A stretch of DNA of 64,000 nt, taken from positions 1 through 64,000 of the forward strand of contig NZ_JAADJV010000005.1 of the NCBI RefSeq assembly GCF_011684115.1, in the 5' to 3' direction. Origin of the DNA: Rahnella aceris. Its GTDB lineage: Bacteria > Pseudomonadota > Gammaproteobacteria > Enterobacterales > Enterobacteriaceae. Positions 25,832 to 35,564 of this stretch are shown here, piece by piece; the stretch's first letter is position 1; each line of letters opens with the position of its first letter. A program made the translations under genes and the position numbers. A model generated the notes under the pieces. The model was not told the DNA's origin. It did not search any database and saw only the letters and a program-made list of their open reading frames with translations.

Positions 25832-25860
25832 CTTGCTTTTGCGAGTTATGAGTTCATAAT
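25831..25860 (+). promoter_or_regulatory. ogr promoter overlapped by a copy of the repressor operator
   Basis: TTGCTT (25833-25838) and CATAAT (25855-25860) are 16 nt apart. ACTTGCTTTTGCGAGT (25831-25846) overlaps the -35 and differs at one base in 16 from the reverse complement of the operator candidate in the early promoter (10845-10860). CI would thus be able to repress the late activator gene directly. In phage 186 the CI repressor likewise controls the late activator promoter pB. Confidence 0.7.
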
Positions 25861-25895
25861 TACCTCATCGCTTACCTGTTATGCCGGAGGTTTTT

Positions 25896-26075
25896 ATGAT
25901 GCATTGTCCACTTTGCGGAAAAGTAGCCCATACGCGTTCGAGCCGCTATCTGAGTGAATCGACCAAGGAACGCTATCATCAGTGCCAGAATATCAAATGC
26001 AGTTGTACTTTTGCGACGCATGAATCAGTCGCCCGGGTTATCTCAAAACCGGGTAGCCAACCTGCCACTGCGTAG
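25896..26075 (+). CDS. ogr: Late-gene activator Ogr (zinc-finger transcription factor)
   Basis: A 59-residue homologue of P2 Ogr (72). The zinc-binding cysteines lie in HCPLCGK and HQCQNIKCS, spaced as in Ogr/Delta/B proteins, with ESTKERYHQCQN between. The start is the ATG at 25896 after GGAGG, giving MMHCPLC (P2 MFHCPLC). It is expected to bind the TGT-N12-ACA boxes and activate the X, V and FI operons with sigma-70 polymerase. The P2 C-terminal tail is shortened. Last gene of the element. Confidence 0.95.
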   Translation: MMHCPLCGKVAHTRSSRYLSESTKERYHQCQNIKCSCTFATHESVARVISKPGSQPATA

Positions 26076-26094
26076 CCATTTTGTAGTCACTGAT

Positions 26095-26128
26095 GTAAAA
26101 AAAGGGGTTAGCCGATGGCTAACCCCTT
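26095..26128 (-). terminator. Terminator of the rpsP-rimM-trmD-rplS operon
   Basis: A perfect 12-bp stem (26102-26113 with 26117-26128) with a 3-nt loop; on the minus strand seven U residues follow. It also closes the tailocin region from the right, with weaker pyrimidine content on the plus strand. Confidence 0.92.
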
Positions 26129-26166
26129 GTTCTATATTAACTAGTAGATGTCGCGTTAGCGATACC

Positions 26167-26529
<363 letters not shown>

Positions 26530-26562
26530 CTAGGTAAACTGATATATCGGGACGGCCTCGCG

Positions 26563-27336
26563 TTATGCTTTGGCGTTCCCTTCATAGTTTTGTTGACTGA
26601 GCCGATGTTCCTTTTGGAACTCTCTCAGCAACACCTCTTGCTCGTCAGTCAGAGCTAGGTTTTCCAGAAGTTCAGGTCTTCTAAGCCAGGTTCGACCCAG
26701 CGACTGTTTCAGGCGCCAGCGACGTATATCAGCGTGGTTGCCCGACAGTAAAACTGGCGGTACCTCCATGCCTTCCAACACTTCAGGGCGGGTATAATGG
26801 GGACAATCCAACAATCCGTCAGCGAAAGAATCTTCTTCTGCTGAAGCCTGACGACCCAGAACGCCCGGTATAAAGCGGGAAACTGAATCAATCAGAGTCA
26901 TTGCCGGCAACTCTCCACCGCTAAGAACATAATCGCCAATTGACCATTCTTCATCAATTTCGGTTTTAATTATGCGCTCATCGATCCCTTCATAACGGCC
27001 ACAAACCAGAATAATTTTCTGATGGGCCGCCAGCTCGCAAACACCGGTTTGATCCAGTTTGCGCCCCTGAGGTGAAAGATAAATCACCTTCACACCTTCG
27101 CCTGCCGCTGCTTTTGCTGCATGAATAGCTTCCCGTAAGGGTTGCACCATCATCAGCATTCCGGGACCACCGCCATAAGGGCGCTCATCCACGGTACGAT
27201 GTCGATCGTATGCGAAGTCACGAGGACTCCAGCAATTTACGCTCAACAGGCCATTCTTAACTGCCCGGCCAGTTACCCCGTAATCCGTAATTGCGCGGAA
27301 CATTTCAGGAAACAGGCTAATTATACCAATCCACAT
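26563..27336 (-). CDS. trmD: tRNA (guanine37-N1)-methyltransferase TrmD
   Basis: It makes m1G37 in tRNAs reading CNN codons, which prevents +1 frameshifting; essential. The 257-residue SPOUT enzyme has [13 protein letters not shown] at its start, [10 protein letters not shown] (about 57) and the trefoil-knot SAM site [13 protein letters not shown] (about 133). Operon with rimM and rplS, 67 nt after rimM. Confidence 0.98.
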   Translation of the reverse strand: MWIGIISLFPEMFRAITDYGVTGRAVKNGLLSVNCWSPRDFAYDRHRTVDERPYGGGPGMLMMVQPLREAIHAAKAAAGEGVKVIYLSPQGRKLDQTGVCELAAHQKIILVCGRYEGIDERIIKTEIDEEWSIGDYVLSGGELPAMTLIDSVSRFIPGVLGRQASAEEDSFADGLLDCPHYTRPEVLEGMEVPPVLLSGNHADIRRWRLKQSLGRTWLRRPELLENLALTDEQEVLLREFQKEHRLSQQNYEGNAKA

Positions 27337-27403
27337 AGCCTACCCCTTCCAAATGTTTGACCGCTCAACCAGACGTTGTTTACATCAGTAAACACTACGG
27401 AGG

Positions 27404-27952
27404 TCAAAAACCAGGATCCCAATCTACTTCAACAGTGCGAGTAGCGAGATCGACTTTCTTGATAACCTGCCCATCGAGGAACGGAATCAACCGCTCCTTG
27501 AGTCCGAAGGCATCTTTCAGGTTGGCTTTAACTACCATCACATCGTTAGAACCGGTTTCCATCATATCGATGATTTTGCCCAGTTCGTAACCGGAAGTTG
27601 TCACTACCTGGCAACCGAAAAGGTCTTTCCAGTAGTAGTCACCGTCTTCCAGTGGAGGCAGTTGCTTTGAATCGACGACAATTTCGCAATTAGTCAGAAG
27701 ATTCGCGGCATCCCGATCATCAACGCCTTTGACTTTGATAATCAGGTCCTGAGTGTGGCGTTTCCAGCCTTCCAGCTCGACAACTTGCCACTTACCGGCA
27801 CGCTGGATAAACCAGGGCTGGTAGTCAAAGATGCTTTCAGCGTCTTCGGTGGATGAAAACACTCTGAGCCAACCACGAATGCCGTACGTTGAACCCATTT
27901 TGCCAAGAACTAACGGCTCAGCGGGTACCACTGGATTGGATTGCTTGCTCAT
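27404..27952 (-). CDS. rimM: 16S rRNA maturation factor RimM
   Basis: A 182-residue assembly factor that binds S19 in the 30S head. It has an N-terminal beta barrel ([20 protein letters not shown]) and a C-terminal PRC barrel ([13 protein letters not shown]). The start MSKQ is chosen to match E. coli; another ATG three codons upstream is possible. It follows rpsP by 18 nt. Confidence 0.97.
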   Translation of the reverse strand: MSKQSNPVVPAEPLVLGKMGSTYGIRGWLRVFSSTEDAESIFDYQPWFIQRAGKWQVVELEGWKRHTQDLIIKVKGVDDRDAANLLTNCEIVVDSKQLPPLEDGDYYWKDLFGCQVVTTSGYELGKIIDMMETGSNDVMVVKANLKDAFGLKERLIPFLDGQVIKKVDLATRTVEVDWDPGF

Positions 27953-27970
27953 TGCCACCACCGCGACAGA

Positions 27971-28219
27971 TTAAGCTGCTTTCTTAGCGTCTTTGATCAG
28001 CGCAGAAACGCGATCAGAAACGGTAGCACCCAGACCAACCCAATGGGCAACACGGTCCAGATCCATACGCAGTGCTTCAGCCTGGCCAGAAGCCAATGGG
28101 TTGAAGAAACCTACGCGTTCGATGAAACGACCGTCACGAGCGTTGCGGCTGTCGGTCACTACTACTTGATAAAACGGACGCTTTTTTGCGCCGCCACGTG
28201 CTAAACGAATTGTTACCAT
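27971..28219 (-). CDS. rpsP: 30S ribosomal protein S16
   Basis: 82 residues, identical in length to E. coli S16, starting [20 protein letters not shown]. The start at 28219 follows AGAGGATGTT; the longer frame upstream runs through the leader hairpin and is not coding. First gene of the operon. Confidence 0.98.
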   Translation of the reverse strand: MVTIRLARGGAKKRPFYQVVVTDSRNARDGRFIERVGFFNPLASGQAEALRMDLDRVAHWVGLGATVSDRVSALIKDAKKAA

Positions 28220-28243
28220 AACATCCTCTTTAGTTAATAAAAC

Positions 28244-28275
28244 AACCAGACCCCATCGGGGAACGGGGTCTGGTT
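28244..28275 (-). terminator. Terminator-like hairpin in the rpsP leader
   Basis: A perfect 11-bp stem (AACCAGACCCC / GGGGTCTGGTT, 28244-28254 with 28265-28275) with a 10-nt loop, followed on the minus strand by GTTTTATT. It lies between the predicted rpsP promoter and the rpsP start codon, so it may attenuate the ribosomal-protein operon as well as end ffh readthrough. Confidence 0.7.
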
Positions 28276-28295
28276 GCAATATAAAAAGCCCGAAA

Positions 28296-28323
28296 ATTTT
28301 ACTCATTTTGGCGCAAAAAGCAA
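28296..28323 (-). promoter_or_regulatory. Promoter of the rpsP operon
   Basis: On the minus strand TTGCTT (28318-28323) and TAAAAT (28296-28301) are 16 nt apart, about 80 nt upstream of the rpsP start, which leaves a leader holding the hairpin at 28244-28275. Confidence 0.6.
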
Positions 28324-28397
28324 TCTAAAGCGTAGAAACCTTAGCCACCATTTTGCATGAGCCACCTATATGGCTGATATATAGGCAGTGACGTCGA

Positions 28398-29759
28398 TTA
28401 ACGGCCAGGGAAACCTGGTGGCATCATACCTTTCATGCCACGCATCATTTTCGCCATGCCGCCACTCTTCATTTTCTTCATCATGCGCTGCATATCGTCG
28501 AACTGCTTAAGTAAGCGGTTGACGTCCTGCACCTGCATGCCGGAACCCATCGCGATACGACGCTTACGGGAACCTTTAATAATTTCTGGCTTAGCGCGCT
28601 CTTTCAGCGTCATCGAGTTGATGATCGCTTCCATCCGCACCAGCACTTTGTCATCCATCTGGGATTTGACGTTATCCGGCAACTGACCGACACCCGGCAG
28701 TTTGCTCATCATACTCGCCATGCCGCCCATATTACGCATTTGCTTGAGCTGCTCGAGAAAATCGGTCAGGTCAAAGCCGTCGCCTTTCTTGAGTTTGCTG
28801 GCCAGTTTTTCAGCCTGCGCGCGGTCAACTTTGCTCTCAATATCTTCGATAAGTGAGAGAACGTCGCCCATACCCAGAATACGGGAGGCAATACGATCCG
28901 GATGAAACGGCTCCAGCGCATCGGTTTTTTCACCCATACCCAGGAATTTAATCGGCTTGCCGGTGATGTGACGAATCGACAGCGCAGCACCGCCGCGGGC
29001 ATCACCGTCGACTTTTGTCAGGATCACACCGGTCAGCGGCAGCGCCTCATTAAACGCTTTCGCGGTATTCGCGGCATCCTGACCGGTCATAGCATCAACC
29101 ACAAACAGGGTTTCAACCGGATTAATCGCGGCATGTACCTGTTTGATTTCGTCCATCATCGCTTCGTCGACGTGTAAACGGCCGGCGGTATCGACAATCA
29201 GCACGTCGTAGAATTTCAGTTTCGCCTGCTGCAGGGCGCGGCTAACGATATCAACCGGCTTCTCCTGTGCATCAGACGGGAAGAAATCCACTTCAACTTG
29301 CTGCGCCAGGGTTTCCAGCTGTTTGATCGCCGCAGGGCGATAAACGTCGGCGGACACCACCAGTACTTTTTTCTTTTTCTTTTCTTTCAGGAATTTCGCC
29401 AGTTTACCGACGCTGGTTGTTTTACCTGCACCTTGTAAACCCGCCATAAGAACCACGGCCGGAGGCTGCGCTGCTAAATTAAGCTCGGTGTTCGCCTCGC
29501 CCATCGCAGTTTCCAGTTCTTTCTGGACAATTTTGACGAATTCCTGCCCCGGCGTCAGACTCTTATTGACCTCATGGCCAACAGCGCTTTCCTTCACCCG
29601 GCTGATGAAGTCACGTACGACCGGCAGCGCAACGTCCGCTTCCAGTAAGGCCATACGCACTTCACGTAATGTCTCTTTGATATTTTCTTCGGTCAGCCGC
29701 CCGCGGCCGCTGATATTGCGCAGTGTGCGCGACAATCGATCGCTTAAATTCTCAAACAT
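28398..29759 (-). CDS. ffh: Signal recognition particle protein Ffh
   Basis: The GTPase that, with 4.5S RNA, delivers nascent inner-membrane proteins to FtsY. The 453 residues (the E. coli length) show the N domain, the G domain with GLQGAGKTTSVGKLA (about 104), DTAGRLHVD and TKVDGDARGGAA, and the methionine-rich M domain whose end MMKKMKSGGMAKMMRG binds signal peptides. It is divergent from ypjD. Confidence 0.98.
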   Translation of the reverse strand: MFENLSDRLSRTLRNISGRGRLTEENIKETLREVRMALLEADVALPVVRDFISRVKESAVGHEVNKSLTPGQEFVKIVQKELETAMGEANTELNLAAQPPAVVLMAGLQGAGKTTSVGKLAKFLKEKKKKKVLVVSADVYRPAAIKQLETLAQQVEVDFFPSDAQEKPVDIVSRALQQAKLKFYDVLIVDTAGRLHVDEAMMDEIKQVHAAINPVETLFVVDAMTGQDAANTAKAFNEALPLTGVILTKVDGDARGGAALSIRHITGKPIKFLGMGEKTDALEPFHPDRIASRILGMGDVLSLIEDIESKVDRAQAEKLASKLKKGDGFDLTDFLEQLKQMRNMGGMASMMSKLPGVGQLPDNVKSQMDDKVLVRMEAIINSMTLKERAKPEIIKGSRKRRIAMGSGMQVQDVNRLLKQFDDMQRMMKKMKSGGMAKMMRGMKGMMPPGFPGR

Positions 29760-29923
29760 CGTCTCTTGCTCAACGTAATGACAGGCCGCTTTTGCGACGT
29801 AATTGCGGGATTATAACACGAAGCGCGGACGATCTCTGCTTTGGCATCTCAGATAGGTTGGAGCGTGACGCGGGTAACGTTATACTGCGGTTCTCATTCA
29901 CTTTTCGATGCTACCGAAACGCT

Positions 29924-30715
29924 ATGTCAGTTTTTGCTCTCGTCGCCATGTTGGCCTATCTGCTCAGCCTTGCGCTGATCATTCCGAGCATCATCCGGAA
30001 GAACAGCGCATACCGGCGTTTAGCACTGATTTCCGTTGTGGTGGCACTTGTTTGCCACGCTGTCGCATTGCAGCAACGTATTTTCGACGTCAGCACCGGC
30101 CAGAACCTCAGCCTGGTCAATATCGGTTCGGTGGTCAGTTTAATCATCGGAACGGTGATGACCATCGTAGCCTCGCGCAATCGCGGCTGGTTTGTTTTGC
30201 CAATTGTTTACAGCTTTTCGCTGATCAATCTGGCGTTCGTGACGTTTCTTCCTGGCGAATTCATCACGCATCTTGAAGAAAGCAAAGGCTTACTGGTACA
30301 TATCGGCCTGGCATTATTCTCTTATGCCACGCTGATGATTGCCGCCCTTTACGCGTTGCAACTGGCGTGGCTGGATTATCAGCTAAAGAATAAACGCCTG
30401 ACGTTTACGGCTGATATGCCGCCGTTAATGAGTATTGAACGCAAACTTTTTCACATCACTCAGATTGGCGTTATTTTACTGACGCTGACGTTGTGCACCG
30501 GATTACTTTATCTGAACAACCTGTTCAGCCCAGAGAATATCGACAAGGCTGTCTTATCGATACTGGCATGGTTTGTTTATATCGTTCTGCTGTGGGGCCA
30601 TTATCACGAAGGCTGGCGTGGCCGTCGCGTGGTATGGTTCAGCATGGCGGGCGCCATCCTGCTTACTCTTGCCTATTTTGGCAGTCGCCTGATCCAGCAA
30701 ATCATGGTTCATTAA
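29924..30715 (+). CDS. ypjD: Inner-membrane protein YpjD (cytochrome c assembly-like fold)
   Basis: A 263-residue membrane protein, same length as E. coli YpjD, with about eight hydrophobic segments and the conserved WGHYHEGWRGRR near the C-terminus, shared with CcsA/ResC-like proteins. Its function is not settled; the pairing with yfjD, a CorC/HlyC-type protein, is conserved and hints at a shared role in ion handling. The start is the ATG at 29924; a longer frame overlaps ffh. Confidence 0.93.
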   Translation: MSVFALVAMLAYLLSLALIIPSIIRKNSAYRRLALISVVVALVCHAVALQQRIFDVSTGQNLSLVNIGSVVSLIIGTVMTIVASRNRGWFVLPIVYSFSLINLAFVTFLPGEFITHLEESKGLLVHIGLALFSYATLMIAALYALQLAWLDYQLKNKRLTFTADMPPLMSIERKLFHITQIGVILLTLTLCTGLLYLNNLFSPENIDKAVLSILAWFVYIVLLWGHYHEGWRGRRVVWFSMAGAILLTLAYFGSRLIQQIMVH

Positions 30716-30731
30716 TTAAAAGGAATACCCG

Positions 30732-32021
30732 TTGGAGCACGTCTCAACAACAACCCTGATCATCACATTGATCATCATGGTGGTGGTTTCGGCTTATTTT
30801 TCAGCCTCCGAAACCGGTATGATGACACTCAACCGTTACCGGTTACGTCACCTGGCTAAACAGGGTAACCGCGCGGCGCGTCGCGTCGAAAAGCTGTTAA
30901 AACGCCCGGACCAGCTGATCAGTCTGGTACTTATCGGTAACAACCTGGTCAACATCCTTGCTTCCGCTCTGGCAACCATTGTGGGCATCCGTCTTTACGG
31001 CGATGCCGGTGTAGCGATTGCCACGGGTGTACTGACATTTGTCGTACTGCTGTTTGCAGAAGTGCTGCCTAAAACATTTGCCGCCCTGAATCCTGAACGC
31101 ATCGCGTTTCCGAGCAGCATTTTGTTGCGTCCGCTGCAAACCATTATGATGCCGCTGGTGTGGATCCTTAACAGTCTCTCGCGTTTGCTGATGCGAATGT
31201 TCGGTATCAAAACCACCACGAGCCTCAGTGACGCCGTCAGTAAAGAAGAGCTGCGTTCCATCGTGAACGAGTCACGCTCGAATATCTCGCGCCGGAATCA
31301 GGACATGCTGCTTTCCGTGCTTGATCTTGAGAAAGTCTCTGTTGATGACATCATGGTTCCGCGCAATGAAATCGTCGGTATTGATATCAATGACGACTGG
31401 AAATCGATTATTCGTCAGCTTACCCACTCACCTCATGGCCGTATTGTGCTTTACCGAGACTCACTCGACGACGCTATTGGGATGCTACGTTTGCGCGAAG
31501 CTTATCGCCTGATGACCGAGAAAAAAGAGTTCACCAAAGAAAATCTGCTGCGCGCCGCTGACGAAATTTACTACATTCCGGAAGGCACGCCGCTGAACAT
31601 TCAGCTGGTAAAATTCCAGCGAAATAAAAAGAAAGTGGGCATCGTGGTTGATGAATACGGTGATATTCAGGGGCTGGTAACGGTTGAGGATATCCTCGAA
31701 GAAATCGTCGGTGATTTCACGACGTCGATGTCGCCAACGCTGGCAGAAGAAGTCACGCCGCAAAGTGATGGTTCAGTACTGATCGAAGGCAGCGCGAACG
31801 TGCGGGAACTGAATAAAGCCTTTAACTGGCATCTGCCAGCCGAAGAAGCGAGAACTATCAACGGCATGCTGCTGGAAGTGCTGGAAGAGATCCCGACAAT
31901 CGGTACTAATCTGCGCATTGAGGACTATGAAGTTGAGATCCTGGATGTTCAGGACAACATGATCAAACAGGTGCAGGTCCGTCCGTTACAACCGTTGCAA
32001 AGCAGTGTGAATCAGCGCTAA
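30732..32021 (+). CDS. yfjD: YfjD, DUF21-CBS-CorC/HlyC family membrane protein
   Basis: A 429-residue protein with an N-terminal DUF21 membrane domain (about 1-180), paired CBS domains (about 205-330, VDDIMVPRNEIVGID and VDEYGDIQGLVTVEDILEEI) and a C-terminal CorC_HlyC domain (about 345-425). Relatives act in magnesium/cobalt efflux and resistance. The start codon is TTG (30732) behind AAAAGGAAT; the protein from this Met aligns with the E. coli start MEHISTTT. Operon with ypjD. Confidence 0.94.
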   Translation: MEHVSTTTLIITLIIMVVVSAYFSASETGMMTLNRYRLRHLAKQGNRAARRVEKLLKRPDQLISLVLIGNNLVNILASALATIVGIRLYGDAGVAIATGVLTFVVLLFAEVLPKTFAALNPERIAFPSSILLRPLQTIMMPLVWILNSLSRLLMRMFGIKTTTSLSDAVSKEELRSIVNESRSNISRRNQDMLLSVLDLEKVSVDDIMVPRNEIVGIDINDDWKSIIRQLTHSPHGRIVLYRDSLDDAIGMLRLREAYRLMTEKKEFTKENLLRAADEIYYIPEGTPLNIQLVKFQRNKKKVGIVVDEYGDIQGLVTVEDILEEIVGDFTTSMSPTLAEEVTPQSDGSVLIEGSANVRELNKAFNWHLPAEEARTINGMLLEVLEEIPTIGTNLRIEDYEVEILDVQDNMIKQVQVRPLQPLQSSVNQR

Positions 32022-32040
32022 TCCTCTGAATTTCAGACAT

Positions 32041-32069
32041 AAAAAAGACGCGAATTTCGCGTCTTTTTT
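32041..32069. terminator. Bidirectional terminator between yfjD and luxS
   Basis: Inverted repeat GACGCGAA/TTTCGCGTC flanked by A6 and T6, serving both convergent genes. Confidence 0.93.
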
Positions 32070-32090
32070 GTCATCCGCACAAACTAAAAA

Positions 32091-32606
32091 CTAGATGTGC
32101 AGTTCGGACAATTTCTCTTTTGGCAGAGCCAGATCATCGTTATGGTTCACAACAACATCATGATCGAGAATGTGCTGTGCAATTTCCTGGGCTTCTTTCA
32201 GGGAATGCATTTCGTAAGTCCCGCACTGGTATTCATTCAGCTCAGGGATCTGGCGCTGCTCTTTCACTTTCAAAACGTCAGCCATCGCTGCTTTCCAGGA
32301 GTCAGCAACCCGTTGCTCTTCCGGCACACCAATCAGGCTCATGTAAAAACCGGTACGGCAACCCATCGGAGAAATATCAATGATTTCAACACCGTTACCG
32401 TTCAGATGATTACGCATGAAACCCGCGAACAGGTGCTCGAGCGTGTGGATACCACGTTCCGGCATCACTTCAATATTCGGGCGGCAGAAACGCAGATCGA
32501 ACACAGTGATCGTGTCCCCGTGCGGGGTTTTCATGGTTTTTGCGACGCGAACAGCAGGTGCTGCCATACGGGTATGGTCTACGGTAAAGCTATCCAACAG
32601 TGGCAT
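32091..32606 (-). CDS. luxS: S-ribosylhomocysteine lyase LuxS
   Basis: It splits S-ribosylhomocysteine into homocysteine and DPD, the AI-2 precursor, in the activated methyl cycle. The 171 residues (E. coli length) show the metal site HTLEH (about 54-58) and YQCGTYEM (Cys near 126), and the N-terminal [15 protein letters not shown] strong RBS (AGGAGAGGTG) precedes the start. MicA is encoded on the other strand upstream. Confidence 0.98.
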   Translation of the reverse strand: MPLLDSFTVDHTRMAAPAVRVAKTMKTPHGDTITVFDLRFCRPNIEVMPERGIHTLEHLFAGFMRNHLNGNGVEIIDISPMGCRTGFYMSLIGVPEEQRVADSWKAAMADVLKVKEQRQIPELNEYQCGTYEMHSLKEAQEIAQHILDHDVVVNHNDDLALPKEKLSELHI

Positions 32607-32649
32607 ATCGTCACCTCTCCTAAATAAATTAATTTTTTTTACGAACTCA

Positions 32650-32678
32650 GGAAACCTTTTCCCAGCATGCGGGTCTTA
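32650..32678 (+). promoter_or_regulatory. Probable sigma-E promoter of micA
   Basis: GGAAACC (32650-32656) followed after 17 nt by TCTTA (32674-32678) just upstream of the MicA 5' end resembles the sigma-E pattern GGAACTT-N16-TCTGA. E. coli micA is sigma-E dependent. Confidence 0.5.
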
Positions 32679-32684
32679 ATTAGT

Positions 32685-32758
32685 GAAAGACGCGCATTTG
32701 TTATCATCATCCCTGTAAACAGAGATGTTTATTTGGCCACATTAATTGTGGCCTTTTT
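32685..32758 (+). ncRNA. micA: MicA small RNA (envelope stress, ompA repressor)
   Basis: The 5' part GAAAGACGCGCATTTGTTAT and the following CATCATCCCTG agree with E. coli MicA as I remember it, and this is the seed region that pairs with ompA mRNA. The 3' end is a GGCCAC/GTGGCC hairpin with T5 (the Rho-independent terminator). The place between luxS and gshA, opposite to both, is conserved. It is an Hfq-dependent sigma-E RNA that lowers porin synthesis. Confidence 0.93.
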
Positions 32759-32763
32759 CTTTT

Positions 32764-34335
32764 CTACTCATTGCTACTGCCTGCATTCGCAGCCAGGTAT
32801 TCTTCAAAGCTTAGCTTATCACTGGCTTCCAGTGTGCGCTGACGCTGCCATGAACCATCCTGTTCAGCCATCAGAGCGCTTTCATCCAACACTTCCAGCG
32901 GTTCACTCACCAGCATCTGACGATATTTTTCTGCCAGTTCCAGCCCGAGGTTGCCGACGCCCTGCTGTTTCAGATCCTTGAGGATGCGGGCAGAGTAAGT
33001 CAGTTCAGGATCATCAAACGCAGCAACCAGCTCTTTACAAACATCCTGATAGAGATGATCACCGTTTTGGTTATCCATGATCTGAGCCACCCGATTCAGA
33101 TCAGCAAACAACGCATTGCCAACGCTGGCTAACGGCTGACGTTCATCGTTACACCCGATACCAATCGTCTGGCCCGGTTTACGTCCTTCGAGGATCACAC
33201 GGTTCCAGTTTTTACGCGTACAAAGCAGCTCATCGCTGTTCATTTCCGGCGCATCCGCTAAAGCACACCATACCAAAAACAGATCCAGGAAACGCGCCTG
33301 GGTTGCATCAATCCCCACCGGAGAGAACGGGTTGACGTCCAGCGAGCGGACTTCAATATATTCGATCCCGCTGCGCATCAGCGCATCCGAAGGTGTTTCA
33401 CCCGATTTGGTGACCCGTTTAGGACGGATTGGCGCATAAAGTTCGTTCTCAATCTGTAACACATTGGTGTTCAGCTGAAGATATTTACCGTCTTTTTTCA
33501 CACCCATTTCCGCATATTCAGCAGACGGTGTGCGGATCGCTCTCTTCACGCCCTGAACGTAGGTGTTCAGATCATTAAAAGTGATGCCCAGATTGCTCTG
33601 TGACTTATTGGTATACCCTAAATCACTCAGACGCAGTGATGTCGCATAAGGCAGATAACACAATCCACCTTCGGTATATTCGAAAGGCAGATCCGTTTCA
33701 CGTCCTTTGAGGAATGAGGAACAGATTGCAGGCGAAGCCCCAAACAGATACGGGATCACCCAACCGAAACGGTAATAGTTACGGATGAGTTTGAAATAAC
33801 CTGCAGAGATCGCCTCTTTCCCGCTTTCCGTATCAGTCACGCCCAACCGCTCCTGCCAAAACGTCATCGGCAGCGAGAAATTGTAATGGATGCCGGAAAT
33901 TACCTGCATCAGCGCGCCATAGCGGTTTTTCAGGCCTTCGCGATAAAGTGTCTTTAAACGCCCGATGTTCGACGAACCATATTGCGCCAGTTCGATATCC
34001 TGTCCGGATTCGATAAAGCAGGGCATGCTGAACGGCCACATACGCTCGTCACCAAGCTCACGGGCCACATGACGATGAATGTCACGGAGAAACGCCATCA
34101 GATGTTCAATATTGTCATCGACGGGCGTAATAAATTCTAATAAGGCTTCAGCAAAATCGGTGGTGATCCAGCGATGCGTCAGAGCCGCACCTAAAGATTC
34201 CGGGTGGCCCGTAGTCGCTAATGAACCGTCAGGATTAACCCGAAGCGTTTCACGCTCGATACCACGACGAATACCTTTTAATGCCTGAGGGTGGGCTTCC
34301 AGCCAGGAAAGCGCCTGAGATACATCCGGGATCAA
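32764..34335 (-). CDS. gshA: Glutamate-cysteine ligase GshA (TTG start)
   Basis: First enzyme of glutathione synthesis. The 523 residues contain [14 protein letters not shown] near the N-terminus, [10 protein letters not shown] and [17 protein letters not shown], all typical of gamma-proteobacterial GshA (E. coli 518). The start is a TTG at 34335 behind a very good GGGAGG; the translation from it (IPDVSQAL) matches E. coli, which also uses TTG. An ATG further upstream would run into yqaA. Third gene of yqaB-yqaA-gshA. Confidence 0.96.
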   Translation of the reverse strand: MIPDVSQALSWLEAHPQALKGIRRGIERETLRVNPDGSLATTGHPESLGAALTHRWITTDFAEALLEFITPVDDNIEHLMAFLRDIHRHVARELGDERMWPFSMPCFIESGQDIELAQYGSSNIGRLKTLYREGLKNRYGALMQVISGIHYNFSLPMTFWQERLGVTDTESGKEAISAGYFKLIRNYYRFGWVIPYLFGASPAICSSFLKGRETDLPFEYTEGGLCYLPYATSLRLSDLGYTNKSQSNLGITFNDLNTYVQGVKRAIRTPSAEYAEMGVKKDGKYLQLNTNVLQIENELYAPIRPKRVTKSGETPSDALMRSGIEYIEVRSLDVNPFSPVGIDATQARFLDLFLVWCALADAPEMNSDELLCTRKNWNRVILEGRKPGQTIGIGCNDERQPLASVGNALFADLNRVAQIMDNQNGDHLYQDVCKELVAAFDDPELTYSARILKDLKQQGVGNLGLELAEKYRQMLVSEPLEVLDESALMAEQDGSWQRQRTLEASDKLSFEEYLAANAGSSNE

Positions 34336-34420
34336 ATTGACCTCCCGCTTGGTGAAACCATTAATTTGCAAGCATACTGAATCTGCATAGATGTGACCAT
34401 AATTGATAGCTGATGCCAAT

Positions 34421-34849
34421 CTAACCGAACCATGAGAGCCCCTCCAGCGTTACAAAAGTCAAAAGGATGTAACGCACTGCTTTTCCGATAAACATGAAAA
34501 AGACGACAGGACCCCACGGCATTCGCAGCCAACCTGCTAATACGCATAACACATCACCAATCACCGGTAACCAGCTCAGCAATAACGCCGCAGGTCCGAA
34601 GCGCTTCAGCCAGCCCTGTGCAACATTGAGTCCACGTTGAGGCTTAAGCTGCGGCAAAAAGCGTCCGATGATGACGTTGGTTATGCCACCTAAGGTATTG
34701 CCAACTGATGCAGACAAAACCAGTGCCGCTGGCATTGCGCTGCCAGCTGACAATAAAGCCACTAATAAGACTTCTGAATTCCCAGGCAATAATGTGGCAC
34801 TTAAAAAGCTGCTGCCGAATAAGGAAGCCAGCGCCAGGGCGCTGCTCAC
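34421..34849 (-). CDS. yqaA: YqaA, small DedA/SNARE-associated family membrane protein
   Basis: A 142-residue membrane protein with four or so hydrophobic segments and the motif [16 protein letters not shown], related to the VTT/DedA proteins that may flip lipids. No experimental function is known to me. It overlaps the end of yqaB by four bases and precedes gshA, as in E. coli. Confidence 0.93.
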   Translation of the reverse strand: MSSALALASLFGSSFLSATLLPGNSEVLLVALLSAGSAMPAALVLSASVGNTLGGITNVIIGRFLPQLKPQRGLNVAQGWLKRFGPAALLLSWLPVIGDVLCVLAGWLRMPWGPVVFFMFIGKAVRYILLTFVTLEGLSWFG

Positions 34850-35412
34850 AGCGTACGCACGTCCACAAAATCCATATTGGCGCGTTTTGCTGCCTCAATA
34901 CCGAAATCAGCATCTTCAAAGACGACACATTTTTCAGGAGGCACGCCAATCAGCTCCGCACAACGCAAAAAAGTGTCCGGTGCAGGTTTGTGATTCTTCA
35001 CGTCATTGGCCCCCACAATCGCATCAAAGCAATCGCGCAGCCCTAAATGCCGTAAGAGTGCATCCGCCATCCAGTGCTCACTTCCTGTTCCTACCGCCAT
35101 TGGACGCCGGCCATGATAAGCCTTCACGACATCAATCAGCGGCAGAGGACGTACGGTATCGAGCAACATTTCCTGCACGGCAGCCGTTTTCTCAGCAGCA
35201 AGAAGATGGGGGTCCATCTCAACATTATTGCTGTCTATAACAAACTTGGCGATGCGCCAGGTTGGAGAGCCATTCAGAGCGACCATGGAGTCGACATCAT
35301 ACCGCATGCTGTATTTGGTCAAGACCTGATGCCATGCCTTACGGTGCGTAGGTTCGGTATCCAATATGGTGCCATCCATATCAAATATTAGCCCTTCGTA
35401 TCGATCGTACAT
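34846..35412 (-). CDS. yqaB: YqaB, HAD-family sugar phosphatase
   Basis: A 188-residue HAD hydrolase (E. coli YqaB 188), shown in E. coli to act on fructose-1-phosphate and related sugar phosphates. Motif I FDMDGTILDTEP (Asp nucleophile near 11), KPAPDTF and VVFEDADFGI (motif IV) are intact. The start MYDRYEG is chosen with GGAG upstream. Confidence 0.95.
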   Translation of the reverse strand: MYDRYEGLIFDMDGTILDTEPTHRKAWHQVLTKYSMRYDVDSMVALNGSPTWRIAKFVIDSNNVEMDPHLLAAEKTAAVQEMLLDTVRPLPLIDVVKAYHGRRPMAVGTGSEHWMADALLRHLGLRDCFDAIVGANDVKNHKPAPDTFLRCAELIGVPPEKCVVFEDADFGIEAAKRANMDFVDVRTL

Positions 35413-35564
35413 CGGATGCTCCATGATCACGAAAAAACAGGAAAACTACTTTATCGCAAAGTCTGTAGAAAGTCGCATTTTGTCCACGCGCACAGCACAT
35501 CAGAACACGTCAGAAAGATCAGGAAAATGAAAAAGAAGAGTGAGATACAGACGTGAAATCCAGA

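Larger units (their letters stand above)
10215..26075 (+). mobile_element. P2/186-type R-type tailocin (headless contractile phage-tail bacteriocin) locus
   Basis: Between aroF and rplS lies a domesticated P2-like element. Present in P2 order are a CI-type repressor, two small early genes, replication gene A, a LexA-controlled ORF, X, a holin, lysozyme K, lysB, lysC, R, V, W, J, I, H, G, FI, FII, E/E', T, U, D and ogr. Absent are int, cox, the head and packaging genes Q-P-O-N-M-L, and S. All tail genes are intact, with conserved overlaps between W/V, I/J, G/H, U/T and E'/T. A functional headless contractile tail (pyocin R or xenorhabdicin type) is the best reading, as decay would be expected to hit tail and head genes alike. 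No attachment-site repeats were found. Confidence 0.9.
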
